DNA from: Chitinophagaceae bacterium
GTDB lineage: Bacteria > Bacteroidota > Bacteroidia > Chitinophagales > Chitinophagaceae
NCBI GenBank assembly: GCA_016719165.1
Contig: JADKAJ010000006.1
Coordinates: forward strand, 62,001 to 126,000
Length of the DNA stretch: 64,000 bases
Direction of reading: 5' to 3'
A model generated the notes under the pieces. It searched no databases. It had not been told where the DNA came from and worked only from the letters and a program-made list of their open reading frames with translations. Shown piece by piece: positions 35,257 to 46,000 of the stretch (position 1 is its first letter; each line of letters opens with the position of its first letter). The translations under genes and the position numbers were made by a program.

Positions 35257-36282
35257 TTACCGCTGCACCCGTCCGCTGCCATCACCTTTCACCAGGTCTT
35301 TTACTTCACTTAAAGTGGCATGATTCAGGTCTCCGGGTATTGTGTGTTTCAATGCGGAGGCTGCCACTCCAAATTCAGCAGCTTCATTCATTGGCATACC
35401 GGTTACCAATCCATAGATCAGGCCACTGGCAAATGAATCGCCACTGCCTACCCGGTCAACGATACGTACATTGTATTGTTTGGTATGATAGAATTCATTG
35501 CCATCATAGACCAGGGCACTCCAGCCATTGTCACTGGCACTATGGCTTTCCCTTAATGAAGAAGCAATGAACTTAAACCCGAATTTCTCTTTCATCTGTT
35601 TGAAGACATCTTTGAAACCATCGAGGTTCAGTTCACCTTTGGTCACATCGGTATGTGCTGCTTTAAAGCCCAATGTTGTATCTGCATCTTCTTCATTACC
35701 GATACACACATCTACATACTGGCAGAGTTTGGTCATCACTTCCCTGGCTTTTTCTTTGCTCCATAGTTTTTTGCGGTAGTTCAGATCTATGCTGGTGGTA
35801 ATGCCTTTTGCTTTGGCCGCTTTCAGTGCTGCTTCTGTTAGTGCAGCCGCTTTGTCACTTAATGCCGGGGTAATTCCGGTAGTGTGGAACCAGCTGGCGC
35901 CTTCGAGTATTTTATCAAAGTCAAATTCTTCAATAGCAACATCCGCAATAGAAGCATGGGCCCGGTCGTACACTACCTGTGAGGCTCTCATCGAGGCACC
36001 TGTTTCGAGAAAATAGATACCCAGTCTTTCGCCACCCCTGGCAATAAATTGTGTGTCCACACCATAACGGCGGAGATGATTGATGGCGGACTGCCCGATG
36101 GGGTTGTTGGGTACTTTGGTAACAAAAGTTCCGTTCAAACCATAATTACATAATGCTGCTGCTACGTTTGCTTCACCGCCACCGTAGGTCACATCAAAAC
36201 TATCTGCCTGTACAAAACGTTTGAAATCGGGAGTTGACAAACGCAACATGATTTCACCTAGTGTTACTACTTTCTTTGACAT
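35257..36282 (-). CDS. kdgK: 2-keto-3-deoxygluconate kinase (PfkB family)
   Basis: 341 residues. Phosphorylates KDG to KDPG, linking both the galacturonate and unsaturated-uronate branches to Eda. PfkB features: YGGGEANVAAALCNYGL near residue 30, substrate contacts in GIYFLETGASMRASQVVYDR, and the anion hole and catalytic Asp in VDRVGSGDSFASGLIYGL near residue 280. The promoter region upstream (36283-36434) carries two half-sites of the locus-wide operator, suggesting it starts a separate transcription unit with YhcH, eda and exuT. Confidence 0.92.
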   Translation of the reverse strand: MSKKVVTLGEIMLRLSTPDFKRFVQADSFDVTYGGGEANVAAALCNYGLNGTFVTKVPNNPIGQSAINHLRRYGVDTQFIARGGERLGIYFLETGASMRASQVVYDRAHASIADVAIEEFDFDKILEGASWFHTTGITPALSDKAAALTEAALKAAKAKGITTSIDLNYRKKLWSKEKAREVMTKLCQYVDVCIGNEEDADTTLGFKAAHTDVTKGELNLDGFKDVFKQMKEKFGFKFIASSLRESHSASDNGWSALVYDGNEFYHTKQYNVRIVDRVGSGDSFASGLIYGLVTGMPMNEAAEFGVAASALKHTIPGDLNHATLSEVKDLVKGDGSGRVQR

Positions 36283-36371
36283 CGTTGTTTGTTTTATTGT
36301 TAGTTATTGTCTGAAAGATACATCCTGAACATTTAAAAATCCCTGCTTTACCGGGCCTTTCGCTGTATTTA

Positions 36372-36420
36372 TTTACGGTATCGTTGCCGGTCTTTTTTCG
36401 GCATCGTTACCGGTAGTTCA
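36372..36420. promoter_or_regulatory. Candidate LacI-type operator half-sites upstream of kdgK
   Basis: TTTACGGTATCGTTGCCGG (36372-36390) and CATCGTTACCGGTA (36402-36415) repeat the left half of the operators at 46612 and 59754 with a 23-bp spacing. They lie 90-140 bases upstream of the kdgK start. Confidence 0.55.
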
Positions 36421-36434
36421 AGTTGCGGGTTTTA

Positions 36435-37265
36435 TTATTTTAAGTCCGCTACCGGTGCAGGATCCATATCGGTAAAGACCTGGTTTTCTCCTGCCATTCC
36501 CCAGATAAAACCATAACTGGAAGTACCGCAACCAAAATGCATACTCCATGGTGCAGAGATTGCAGCTTCATGATTGGCCATCACCAGGTGTCTTGTTTCC
36601 TGCGGCTGTCCCATAAAATGAAATACCCTGTGTTCTGCGGGCACATCAAAATAAAAATACACTTCCATTCTCCGGGTATGTGTATGTGGTGGTACAGAAT
36701 TCCATACACTGCCGTTCTCCAGTACTGTCAATCCCATTACCAGCTGGCAACTTTTGATTCCGTCCAAATGGATGTATTTGTAAATGGTTCTCTTGTTGGA
36801 AGTGGAAGCATCACCGAGATTTACCGGGGAAGCTTTTTCCTTCGTCATTAATTTATTCGGGTATTTATGATGTGCCGGTGCAGATAATAAGTATAGAACA
36901 GCAGGATCTTTTTTGTGCCGGCTTTTGAATTTTACTTCCCTGGTTTCTTTGCCGAGATAAACACAATCCATTTTATTGATCGCATATTCTTTTCCGTCTG
37001 CCACTACTGTTCCTGCGCCGCCTACATTGATGATACCCAATTCCCTTCTTTGTAAAAAATAATCTGCTTTCAATTCAGGATGATTGGGAAGTGCTATTGT
37101 TTTATTGACAGGCTTTACACCCCCAATTATTACCCTGTCGTAATGCGAATACACTAACTGTACCGTGTCATCCTGCACCAGGTTCTGTACCAGGAAATTT
37201 TCCCGGAGTTGTTCTGTTGTCATTTGCTTTGTTTCTGCAGGGCTGTTTTGAAATCGTATTTGCAT
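36435..37265 (-). CDS. kduI: 5-dehydro-4-deoxy-D-glucuronate isomerase
   Basis: 276 residues, the family length. Isomerises 5-keto-4-deoxyuronate (from unsaturated pectin fragments) to 2,5-diketo-3-deoxygluconate. Cupin motifs with metal ligands: WNSVPPHTHTRRMEVYFYFD (two His and Glu) and the terminal SAPWSMHFGCGTSSYGFIWGMAGEN, both diagnostic of KduI. It follows uxaC by 3 bases. The next enzyme in this branch, KduD, is not in the window. Confidence 0.95.
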   Translation of the reverse strand: MQIRFQNSPAETKQMTTEQLRENFLVQNLVQDDTVQLVYSHYDRVIIGGVKPVNKTIALPNHPELKADYFLQRRELGIINVGGAGTVVADGKEYAINKMDCVYLGKETREVKFKSRHKKDPAVLYLLSAPAHHKYPNKLMTKEKASPVNLGDASTSNKRTIYKYIHLDGIKSCQLVMGLTVLENGSVWNSVPPHTHTRRMEVYFYFDVPAEHRVFHFMGQPQETRHLVMANHEAAISAPWSMHFGCGTSSYGFIWGMAGENQVFTDMDPAPVADLK

Positions 37266-37268
37266 GGT

Positions 37269-38708
37269 CTAAGCTTTTACAGCAGCAGGGGTTGCTTCTC
37301 CGATTTGCTGCCAGTTGAAATAATTCTTTGCGTTGTTAAAGCAAATATCCTGTATCACTTTACCGATCCATTCTATATCGTTGGGCAGTTCGCCATTCTC
37401 CACTTCTTCACCAAACATATTGCACAATAACCTTCTGAAATATTCATGACGGGGGAAGGAGAGAAAACTACGGCTGTCCGTCAGCATACCAATGAACTTA
37501 CTGAGCAATCCCATATTACTTAAGGCATTGATCTGTTTGGTCATGCCATCTTTCTGGTCGAGGAACCACCAGGATGATCCCCACTGGATCTTGCCGGCAG
37601 CAGTGCCATCATTGAAATTACCAATCATTGTCGCAAACAATTCGTTGTCGGCAGGATTCAGATTATAGATAATTGTTTTCGCCAGTTTATTGTCCCTGTC
37701 CAGCCGGTCCAGGAATTTTGCCAGTGCCCTTGCCTGTGAAAAATCACCTACACTGTCCCAGCCTGTATCAGGACCCAGCTGTTTTAACATCCGGCTGTTA
37801 TTATTTCGCAATGCACCGAGATGGTATTGCTGTACAAATCCTTTTTCCCAATCCCACTCCGCAAACGTAACCAGCATGGCTGATTTGAATTTCCTGTTTT
37901 CTTCTACCGTCAATGCGCCGCCGGAACGGATCTTGGCAAAGATGCCGGCGATCTCTGTGGCTGTATAATCCTCTGCATAGATCTCTTCCAGACCGTGGTC
38001 GCTTACGCTGCAATGGTTGGCCGCAAAGTAATCATGGCGTTTTTTCAGGGCAGCGAGGTAATCATTATAGGTGCTTATGGAAATATCAGCCGCTTTTTCC
38101 AAACCAGTCAGGTAATTATTGAAGGTGTTCACATCATCCACATTCATTGCTTTATCCGGGCGAAAAGCCGGTAATACTTTTACAGACCAGTTGTCTTTTT
38201 TTATTTGCTGATGATATTCCAGGTTATCAACCGGATCATCGGTGGTGCAGATCAGTTTCACCTTCATCCTTTCCAGCAAGCCTCTTACGCTGTATTCTTT
38301 TGTTTGCAGCAACGCCGAAGTTTCGTCATAGACTTTCTTTGCTGTATCTGCATTTAAGATATCGGTAATACCAAAATAACGTTGCAGTTCCAGGTGCGTC
38401 CAGTGGTAGAGCGGATTTCTTAATGTATAGGGAACAGTAGCTGACCAGGCATTGAATTTTTCCCAGTCGCTTTTATCGCCAGTAATATATGATTCATCCA
38501 CCCCGTTCGTTCGCATGGCACGCCATTTATAGTGGTCGCCATTCAGCCACACCCGGGTAATATTCTCAAAATTTTTATCTGCGGCCACTTCGTTGGGCGG
38601 CAGGTGATTGTGATAATCAATAATGGGCATGTCTTTGGCATACTCATGATACAAACGTTCTGCTGTTGCATTTGACAACAGGAAATTTTCATCTAAGAAT
38701 TGTTTCAT
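37269..38708 (-). CDS. uxaC: Glucuronate/galacturonate isomerase
   Basis: 479 residues. Converts D-galacturonate to D-tagaturonate and D-glucuronate to D-fructuronate. The amidohydrolase-fold HxH site MPIIDYHNHLPPNEVAADKNF, the family RAMRTNGVDESYITG segment, and the C-terminal EYFRRLLCNMFGEEVENGELP are all present. First of two tightly packed genes (kduI follows by 3 bases). A 105-base gap with an inverted repeat separates it from uxaA. Confidence 0.96.
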   Translation of the reverse strand: MKQFLDENFLLSNATAERLYHEYAKDMPIIDYHNHLPPNEVAADKNFENITRVWLNGDHYKWRAMRTNGVDESYITGDKSDWEKFNAWSATVPYTLRNPLYHWTHLELQRYFGITDILNADTAKKVYDETSALLQTKEYSVRGLLERMKVKLICTTDDPVDNLEYHQQIKKDNWSVKVLPAFRPDKAMNVDDVNTFNNYLTGLEKAADISISTYNDYLAALKKRHDYFAANHCSVSDHGLEEIYAEDYTATEIAGIFAKIRSGGALTVEENRKFKSAMLVTFAEWDWEKGFVQQYHLGALRNNNSRMLKQLGPDTGWDSVGDFSQARALAKFLDRLDRDNKLAKTIIYNLNPADNELFATMIGNFNDGTAAGKIQWGSSWWFLDQKDGMTKQINALSNMGLLSKFIGMLTDSRSFLSFPRHEYFRRLLCNMFGEEVENGELPNDIEWIGKVIQDICFNNAKNYFNWQQIGEATPAAVKA

Positions 38709-38725
38709 CTTATTGTTTTTTAATT

Positions 38726-38807
38726 AGAACGCTGATGACGCTGATATAACAGAGTTTCGCTGATTTGAATCCGTAGTAATCAGCTTCATCTGCGTTATCA
38801 GCGTTCT
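38726..38807. repeat. Intergenic inverted repeat between uxaA and uxaC
   Basis: AGAACGCTGAT (38726-38736) and ATCAGCGTTCT (38797-38807) are perfect inverted arms; the interior continues with partial complementarity (GACGCTGAT and ATCAGCTTC). A T9 tract follows on the plus strand. Looks like an extragenic palindromic repeat that might also attenuate readthrough. Confidence 0.65.
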
Positions 38808-38813
38808 TTTTTT

Positions 38814-40451
38814 TTATAAACTCACTCCTCTCTTCCACGGTATAAAATCATCCTGGTTCAATTGTACGGCTTTCGGAATGATTTCCCCACTGGCAGCTTT
38901 GATACAATACTCCAGTATATCTTCTCCCATCTGCTGAATTGTTTTTTCTCCTTCGATCACCGGGCCGCAGTCAATATCTATAATATCATTCATTCTTTTT
39001 GTAAGATTGCTGTTTGTCGAAACTTTAATGGTTGGACAAACAGGATTACCGGTTGGCGTACCCAGTCCGGTAGTAAATAAGATAAGGGTGGCTCCACTGG
39101 CAGCTTTACCCGTAGTGGCTTCTACATCATTACCCGGAGTGCATACCAGGCTTAAGCCCGGCTTTGTTGCAGGTTCAGTATAATCCAATACATCTACAAC
39201 GGGTGAAGTGCCGCCTTTTTTTGCCGCCCCGGCACTTTTGATGGCATCAGTTATCAAACCATCTTTAATATTACCGGGTGATGGGTTCATGGAAAAGCTG
39301 GAACCAGCGTTGGTTACGATCTCATCATAGCTTTTCATCAGGTGAATGAATTTTTGAGCCGTGGGTTCATTCACCGAGCGGTCAATCAATTCCTGCTCCA
39401 CTCCGCATAGCTCAGGGAATTCTGCTAACAGAATTTTACCACCCAGCGCAACAACAAGATCCGAGCAATAACCAACAGATGGATTGGCAGAAATACCACT
39501 GAAGCCATCACTGCCGCCACATTTAACTCCAATACATAATTTATCAAGCGATGCAGGTTGTCGTTCCAGTTTATTTATTTCAATAAGCCCCTCAAATGTT
39601 TTGCGGATGGCCTCTGTTATCAGTTGCTCCTCACTTTGTGATTGCTGCTGTTCAAAAATGAACAAGGGTTTATCGAAACCGGGATTCTGCTTTTTCAAAT
39701 CATTCTTAAAGTCCTCTACCTGTAAATTCTGACATCCCAGGCTTAATACTGTTACGCCACCCACATTCGGATGATCTGCATACGCAGCTAATAATTTACT
39801 GAGTATGGCTGCATCTTGCCTGATTCCGCCACATCCGCCCTGGTGATTTAAAAATTTTATTCCATCCACATTCTTAAAAGGACGGTTATGACCATTGGAA
39901 GAAGGGGAGAGGTTAACGCTGTCTAACTGTTCTCCATTCTTGTATGCATCCAGTAAATGGTGGGTGTATTGTTTATACTTGTCCGTCACTGCATAGCCCA
40001 GCTCATTGTGCATGGCTTCACGGATAACGTCTAAATTTCTGTTCTCACAAAAAACAGTGGGGATGAATAACCAGTAATTGGCCGTGCCCACTCTTCCGTC
40101 TTTTCTATGATAGCCATTGAATGTTCTTCTGCTGAATCTGGAAACATCAGGTGCCTGCCATTCAAATTTTGCATTGCGGTATGCATAAGGCTCAGCAGCA
40201 TGTTTGATATTTTCTGTCGACATGCGGCTGCCTTTTGCAATATTCATTTGTGCTTTTCCCACTAACACACCATACATGATCACTTCATCACCTGTTTTCA
40301 TATCCTGCATAAAGAATTTATGCTTGGCCGGAATATCTTCCTGCAGCAGGTAGTCAGCACCTTCAAAAGAGATCGTTTCTCCTTTTGACAGGTTGGTTAA
40401 TGCGACAATTACATTGTCCCTGGGGTGTACTTTTAAAACCTTGTGCTTCAC
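38814..40451 (-). CDS. uxaA: Altronate dehydratase (full-length SAF + UxaA)
   Basis: 545 residues. Dehydrates D-altronate to 2-keto-3-deoxygluconate. The N-terminal about 90 residues are the SAF domain (VLKVHPRDNVIVALTNLSKGE), followed by the catalytic part with VGTANYWLFIPTVFCENRN, VTVLSLGCQNLQ, IGVKCGGSDGFSGISANPSVG and a terminal TLILFTTGLGTPTGNPVCPTIKVSTN. Its ATG overlaps the uxaB stop by 4 bases, implying translational coupling. Confidence 0.95.
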   Translation of the reverse strand: MKHKVLKVHPRDNVIVALTNLSKGETISFEGADYLLQEDIPAKHKFFMQDMKTGDEVIMYGVLVGKAQMNIAKGSRMSTENIKHAAEPYAYRNAKFEWQAPDVSRFSRRTFNGYHRKDGRVGTANYWLFIPTVFCENRNLDVIREAMHNELGYAVTDKYKQYTHHLLDAYKNGEQLDSVNLSPSSNGHNRPFKNVDGIKFLNHQGGCGGIRQDAAILSKLLAAYADHPNVGGVTVLSLGCQNLQVEDFKNDLKKQNPGFDKPLFIFEQQQSQSEEQLITEAIRKTFEGLIEINKLERQPASLDKLCIGVKCGGSDGFSGISANPSVGYCSDLVVALGGKILLAEFPELCGVEQELIDRSVNEPTAQKFIHLMKSYDEIVTNAGSSFSMNPSPGNIKDGLITDAIKSAGAAKKGGTSPVVDVLDYTEPATKPGLSLVCTPGNDVEATTGKAASGATLILFTTGLGTPTGNPVCPTIKVSTNSNLTKRMNDIIDIDCGPVIEGEKTIQQMGEDILEYCIKAASGEIIPKAVQLNQDDFIPWKRGVSL

Positions 40452-41980
40452 GCCGTAACTTTTTTATTTTCGAGTTGTTCAACAGTTGCCAGCACTCCAT
40501 TAGTTATCATATCCTGCAGTTGCTCCTGTACGGCCTGCAGAAAGCCGGGTAATTTGGTCAGATCAATCTCCCACAGCTCTTCATTGGCCATTATTTCAGC
40601 AGCGGCTTCAATCGCATTGCCGTTATTCCAAACTTTGTAAAAATACTCCGCTGCATCATCTTTTATTTCGTATTCATCCCGGTGACCATCAGGGCTGTTT
40701 CTTTCACCATAATACTTAGTACCGGCTTTTTTGGTCACTTTCATATACAGCAGGTAAGCGGCAAAGCCAGTGGCCATATGCATGGGAACAGTACTGTGTA
40801 ACTCATAATGCCTTTGCAACAGTGGCATATTCCGCATTTTCATTTTGGAAGTGAATTGAACGGTAATACTTTGCCACTGGTGGTCTATAAAGGGATTGCC
40901 GAAACGTTCGAATGTGCTGTTGGCGAAATCAGTTTTTACTTTTTCGTCTATGGTATATGGAATAGCCGGCGCTATTTCTTTATGCATGAGTTCTTTGGTG
41001 AAAGCCCCGTAAACAGGATGCAGTACTGCTTCCCTGGTAATATTGAAACCACAGAGAAAGGCTGTGCCGCAATTGAAAGTATGTGTTCCATTCAGCAACC
41101 GCAGCTTTAATTCTTTGAACAGGGTAATATCCGGCGCAATGATAACCGCTTTATCCACTTTGCAAAAAGACAACACCTCTTTTACTTTATCATCCCCTTC
41201 AATGGCCCAGAGCCGGAATACTTCGCTCATTGTCATCAGCTCATCCTGGTAGCCCAAAGCAGTTTCAATTTTTTTGGAATCTGCTGCATTGGGTTTGCCG
41301 GGAACGATACGGTCTACCAGTGAATTGCAGAATGTATTATGATTCTCCAGCCATTCGATGAATTTATAATCAAGGTTATTACGATGGGCCAGTTCAAGTA
41401 CAATGCCCTCCAGTTTGGTGCCATTGTCAGTGATCAGTTCAGTTGGCACTATCACAATTCCGCTTTCATGACTTCCGTTGAATGCTTTGAACCGTTCGTA
41501 CAAAAAGGCCAACAGCTTGCCGGGGAAGGAGACCGGCGGTTCATTAGTGATATCGTCCTGCACCAGTTGAATACCCACTTCTGTTGTGTTGGAGAAAACG
41601 ATCTTCATTTCAGGATTATAGGCACATTCCAAAATTCTTTTCCATTCTGTTTTAGCACTCAGTACCCTGCTGACGGATGCATTGATAATATTTTCTTCCA
41701 CCGTTTTCCCATTCTCCACACCGCGGACACAAACCGTATAGAGACCATCCTGCCTGTCGAATGCACTGCTGTCACTGTCTGTAGATTTTACCACCACAAT
41801 TCTTCCATTGAATAGGCCTTGCTTGTTGGCTTTATCAATAAAATAATCCGGTAAAGCCCTGAGTAAAACACCAGTGCCGAATTGCAATACCTTTTCAGGC
41901 AACTCAAATATTTTTTCATCCGGGATATCTAATCCCTGCTTTGCTTCAATCTGCCTGATAGCATTTTTAGATAATTGCAT
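40448..41980 (-). CDS. uxaB: Tagaturonate reductase (altronate oxidoreductase)
   Basis: 510 residues of the mannitol dehydrogenase superfamily. Reduces D-tagaturonate to D-altronate with NADH. N-terminal Rossmann segment VLQFGTGVLLRALPDYFIDKA, family motif NGTHTFNCGTAFLCG, substrate region SNTTEVGIQL and IVPTELITDNGTKLEG. It sits 2 bases downstream of the CE8 gene and overlaps uxaA by 4 bases, so enzymes from extracellular attack and cytosolic catabolism share one message. Confidence 0.95.
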   Translation of the reverse strand: MQLSKNAIRQIEAKQGLDIPDEKIFELPEKVLQFGTGVLLRALPDYFIDKANKQGLFNGRIVVVKSTDSDSSAFDRQDGLYTVCVRGVENGKTVEENIINASVSRVLSAKTEWKRILECAYNPEMKIVFSNTTEVGIQLVQDDITNEPPVSFPGKLLAFLYERFKAFNGSHESGIVIVPTELITDNGTKLEGIVLELAHRNNLDYKFIEWLENHNTFCNSLVDRIVPGKPNAADSKKIETALGYQDELMTMSEVFRLWAIEGDDKVKEVLSFCKVDKAVIIAPDITLFKELKLRLLNGTHTFNCGTAFLCGFNITREAVLHPVYGAFTKELMHKEIAPAIPYTIDEKVKTDFANSTFERFGNPFIDHQWQSITVQFTSKMKMRNMPLLQRHYELHSTVPMHMATGFAAYLLYMKVTKKAGTKYYGERNSPDGHRDEYEIKDDAAEYFYKVWNNGNAIEAAAEIMANEELWEIDLTKLPGFLQAVQEQLQDMITNGVLATVEQLENKKVTA

Positions 41981-41982
41981 AA

Positions 41983-43023
41983 TCAGTTTTTTTCGGGATT
42001 CCAGCGGTTGCCGAAAACCCAGTTAACAGTTATATCACCTGCTTTCACAGCGGCCGGAAGATTATTGCTGTACCATTTGAAATCATTTCCGCCTTCCCGG
42101 TGACAGTTGTAATAATATATTCTTTCACCCCAGTTAATTACGTTGTTCGTTGGCACACGGTAAATAGGAGTGTCCTTCATATTTTTTGCGAATGCACAGT
42201 TGATGAGATAGAACTGTGCTTCCCGGTGGTAACGGCCGAGCATAAACCCATCATAGCCGGTGAACTTACAATTCAGCAACACGGTTTTTGAATCTTCATT
42301 CCCTGAGCCATCATGCCAGATCGCTGCGGGCCCTGTATGTGTGATGAATTCACAATTCTCTGCCCAGGCCCAGCCACGGGGACAATAAAAGTCAACGCCG
42401 CCTTCTATAATACAATCCTTGAAATACCACATGCCGTTCATGGTTTCCCATGGGCTCACGGTATCACCGCCAAAAGATCTGAAACGACAGTGCACGGCTT
42501 TCAACTTTGTCGCCATATTCATGGTACGTAAGGCCATCTGGTGACCATCTTTTCTTAGTTTCCTTTCTTTATTTTTTGAAGTATCTGAAGCACACCAGAT
42601 CGTTCTTTCTGTAAAATCAAAACCATAGTTATTGGTGATAGTGAGGTTTTTCAGCGTAATGTCATTAGCCCCGATATTCATTGTAGCAACACCCCAGTCA
42701 TCTGTATGGCTGCAACGCCATTCATCTCTTGCAATAGAAGCGATAATGATAGTCTTTTCCCGGTCTTCACCTTCGAAAATGATATTTGCTTTTTCGATAT
42801 AGATCTTTTCAGCGTAGGTTCCTTTCTTTATATAAATCGTTCTTGGGGTAGCAGATGAGTCAGGCAGACTGTTAATTGCACCCTGTACCGATTTATAATC
42901 ACCGCTGCCATCCGCTGCCACCGTAATCCTATTTACTGAGGAAGAGGATTGTGCCACTGCACAGGCTTGTAACATCAGCAGTACTGAAATTAAAAAGATA
43001 CTTGTATTTGATCTTACTCTCAT
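41983..43023 (-). CDS. Divergent pectinesterase-like protein (CE8 fold)
   Basis: 346 residues with a signal peptide (SIFLISVLLMLQACAVAQ; the Cys suggests a possible lipoprotein). The beta-helix starts ITVAADGSGDYKSVQGAINSLPDSS, the standard CE8 opening, and the catalytic Asp region is GGVDFYCPRGWAW. It departs from canonical CE8: the Gln-Asp pair (NQDxLY) is replaced by GGDTVSP and the LGRPW motif by LGRYHREA. It may have altered specificity or mechanism. Its start overlaps the GH28 fusion stop by 4 bases. Confidence 0.78.
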   Translation of the reverse strand: MRVRSNTSIFLISVLLMLQACAVAQSSSSVNRITVAADGSGDYKSVQGAINSLPDSSATPRTIYIKKGTYAEKIYIEKANIIFEGEDREKTIIIASIARDEWRCSHTDDWGVATMNIGANDITLKNLTITNNYGFDFTERTIWCASDTSKNKERKLRKDGHQMALRTMNMATKLKAVHCRFRSFGGDTVSPWETMNGMWYFKDCIIEGGVDFYCPRGWAWAENCEFITHTGPAAIWHDGSGNEDSKTVLLNCKFTGYDGFMLGRYHREAQFYLINCAFAKNMKDTPIYRVPTNNVINWGERIYYYNCHREGGNDFKWYSNNLPAAVKAGDITVNWVFGNRWNPEKN

Positions 43024-46000
43024 TTAGCTTGTTTTAACAACCATTGTACCCATTCTTCTGCTGCTTTGTAATTTTGAAAATCGGCAGGCAATTTTCTTCC
43101 ATCTAAATACTCGTTGTAGATCCATGGATCACCAAGGGCAAACACTGTTCCTTTGCCATACTTTGCAACTGCCATTACATTGTCATCTCCGTTCTTTACA
43201 ATGGTCACGGCTGGTGCTGTTATGTTCAGGCTGCTGTATTCTTTCACATATAATTTCCAGTCAGACTTAAAAACAGGATTTCCAGTTCCGGTCATCACCA
43301 CTCCCTGTTCAAACTGATCGTTCTGTACCCGGTTCTTACTGTCTTCATTGAACTGTATTCCAAATTTCCGGGCCAGCAGGTTGAAGTTTTTAAATTCTGC
43401 ATTGCCAGCATCATTACTGAGGAGTACTAATACTCCGCCTTCTTTCACCCAATTGCTGATAGTAATTGCATCCTTTCCATTCAGGAAGCGGGGTGTTTCT
43501 GTTTCTTTATCTGTATCCGGGTCTACCATGATATAAATAGAAGCTCCCTTTAGTGTAGCACTGGTCGGTAATTTTTCCAGGGATCTTGTTTTTGCGCCAT
43601 ACTTTGTAAAAATATCACCCAGCATGGCATAGCCACTGTTGGTTTTATCTTCCCAGGTATAATGCCAGCGGATGGGTGTGCCGGTGATGTCTTTTTTCCA
43701 CTCGTTGTTAAAATAATAATCGAGTAAAACGGTTTTCCCCCTGGCGATATTTTGGGTTTCGTTCAGTTCCATTTCAGCCGCACATTTAATGAATGCACCT
43801 ATTCCTTTAGGGTCATTTACTATTACCGGCTCACTCATATAGTAGGCAAAGCTGCCGTCACGGTAAGGTTTACCACCGAGACCAGACACAGCAACGGTTC
43901 CTTTGAGGTTTACCTGGCCGTTGGCATCAGTTTCAATAAATTCTTTAATGATACCGCGGTATGCCTGTTTGGCATGATCCAAATAAGCACCGGGGAGATA
44001 ACCTTTCCTGGCGCCTTTGGCAAAAGTATATGCCAACATACTGGAGGCAGATGCTTCTACATAGTTCTTAGGTTCATTGGGCATATTGGGAACGTCATAC
44101 CATAACCCTGTTTTATTATCCTGCACTTTTCTAACCGCAATAGCAAAGCGATGCAAAATGGCGATCAGTTCAGCTCTTTTAGGATGATTGGCCGGAAAAT
44201 GATCCAGCACATCTACCAATGCCATTCCATACCAGCCCAAACTTCTTCCCCAGAAGTTAGGAGATTGCCCGGTTGTTTTATCAGCCCATTGCTGTGCTTT
44301 ACTTTCATCCCATCCATGATACAGCAGTCCTGTCTTTTTATCATACGCATGCTTCTCCATCAGGATAAATTGGCTGGCTATATCATTGAAGGCAGAATCT
44401 TCATGAAAAAGTTTGGCGTACTCAGCGTAAAAGGGCTGACCCATGTACAAGCCATCCAGCCACATCTGGTACGGGTATATTTTTTTATGCCAGAATCCAC
44501 CTTCCGAAGTGCGGGGATGAGTTCTTAATTGATTGCGCAGCAGGTCTGCCGCTTTCTTATATTTTTCTTTCCCGGTAACCTGGAACAAAAACAATAATAA
44601 TTTCCCATTATTGATATGGTCAATATTATACTCATCGGGTCGGTATCCTTTAATGCTGCCATCAGGCTGCACATAGAAATCCATACTTTTCTGGATATAG
44701 TTAAACCACTTACCATCACCTGTAGCAGCCCATACAGCACGGATGCCTTTGAGTATAACTCCCTGGTCGTATCTCCATTTGGCAGCTTTATCTCCTGCCA
44801 GGATAAATGAATCAGGCCATTGTTTCATGGCTGTTTCTGAGATGCGTTCACTCCATTTTTCATTTGGAGAAGGAGCGGAGCTGACAGAAACGGTGCTTTT
44901 TTCTGTCGCACCCAGTTCGTACTTTATATTTTCCTTTGCTTTGGACGCATCGGTATTTTTTATATTGATAGTATTGCTTCTTTCTCCGTTGATACGGAAT
45001 AGCAGTTCTGCATTTTCTTTATAAGTGATATTATCAAATACCAGTTTATCGCTGTGCACAATATCAATAACCGGGTTTGTTTCTTCACTGATGATTTTGA
45101 TGTTCCTGAATGTAATGCCAGAAGCTTCCTGTACATCAATTCCTTTGTACGCCTGCAGCACCATATTTTCCAGTATAATATCTTTTACATGCATTTCCGG
45201 GAGTCCTCGTACAAAAATTCCTTTTTCTGCACCATTACAGTAAACATTACTGATGTAAAAGTTTTTGAAAACAGGAGTGGTCTCATCCACCGGTTTGAAT
45301 TCTACTTTGGGTAATACTCTTTTTTCGCCTGCCAGGGGAATGGGATCTTTCGCTGCATAATACATATCGAACAGGATCGCTTCTCCCGGAATATCTTTCA
45401 TATAAATGTCTTTGATAAAGATATTTTCCACCACACCGCCACGTCCTCTTGTGGTTTTAAACCGAAGGCCGATATCAGCACCAATAAAAGTGCAGTTACT
45501 GACGTAAATATTTTTAGCGCCACCACTCATTTCGCTACCAATTACAAAACCTCCATGCGAGGAATAAACCGTACATCCCCTGATAATAACATCCTGGGTG
45601 GGCATTCCTCTTTTTCTACCTTCAGCATCACGACCACTTTTTATGCAAAGGGCATCGTCACCAACATCGAATACGGAATTTTCGATCAACACATTTTTGC
45701 AGCTCTCTACGTCAATACCATCCCCATTCTGCGCATACCAGGGATTTTTAACAGTAATATTTCTTACTGTCAAATGTTCACTCATCAACGGGTGCAGGCA
45801 CCAGGCCGGTGAGTTTTGAAAAGTTACTCCTTCCAGCAGTATGTATTTACAGTTTGTAAGCAGCAACAGGTTTGGACGGAGAAAATCTTTGATACTGTCA
45901 TAAAAGGAAGCATCTTTTTCCGGGCTGATAACACCGGGATTGGATAGTTTTGAACCTTTCAGTGTTTTTTCGGTTGGGTACCATGTTTTTTTATCGTCAC

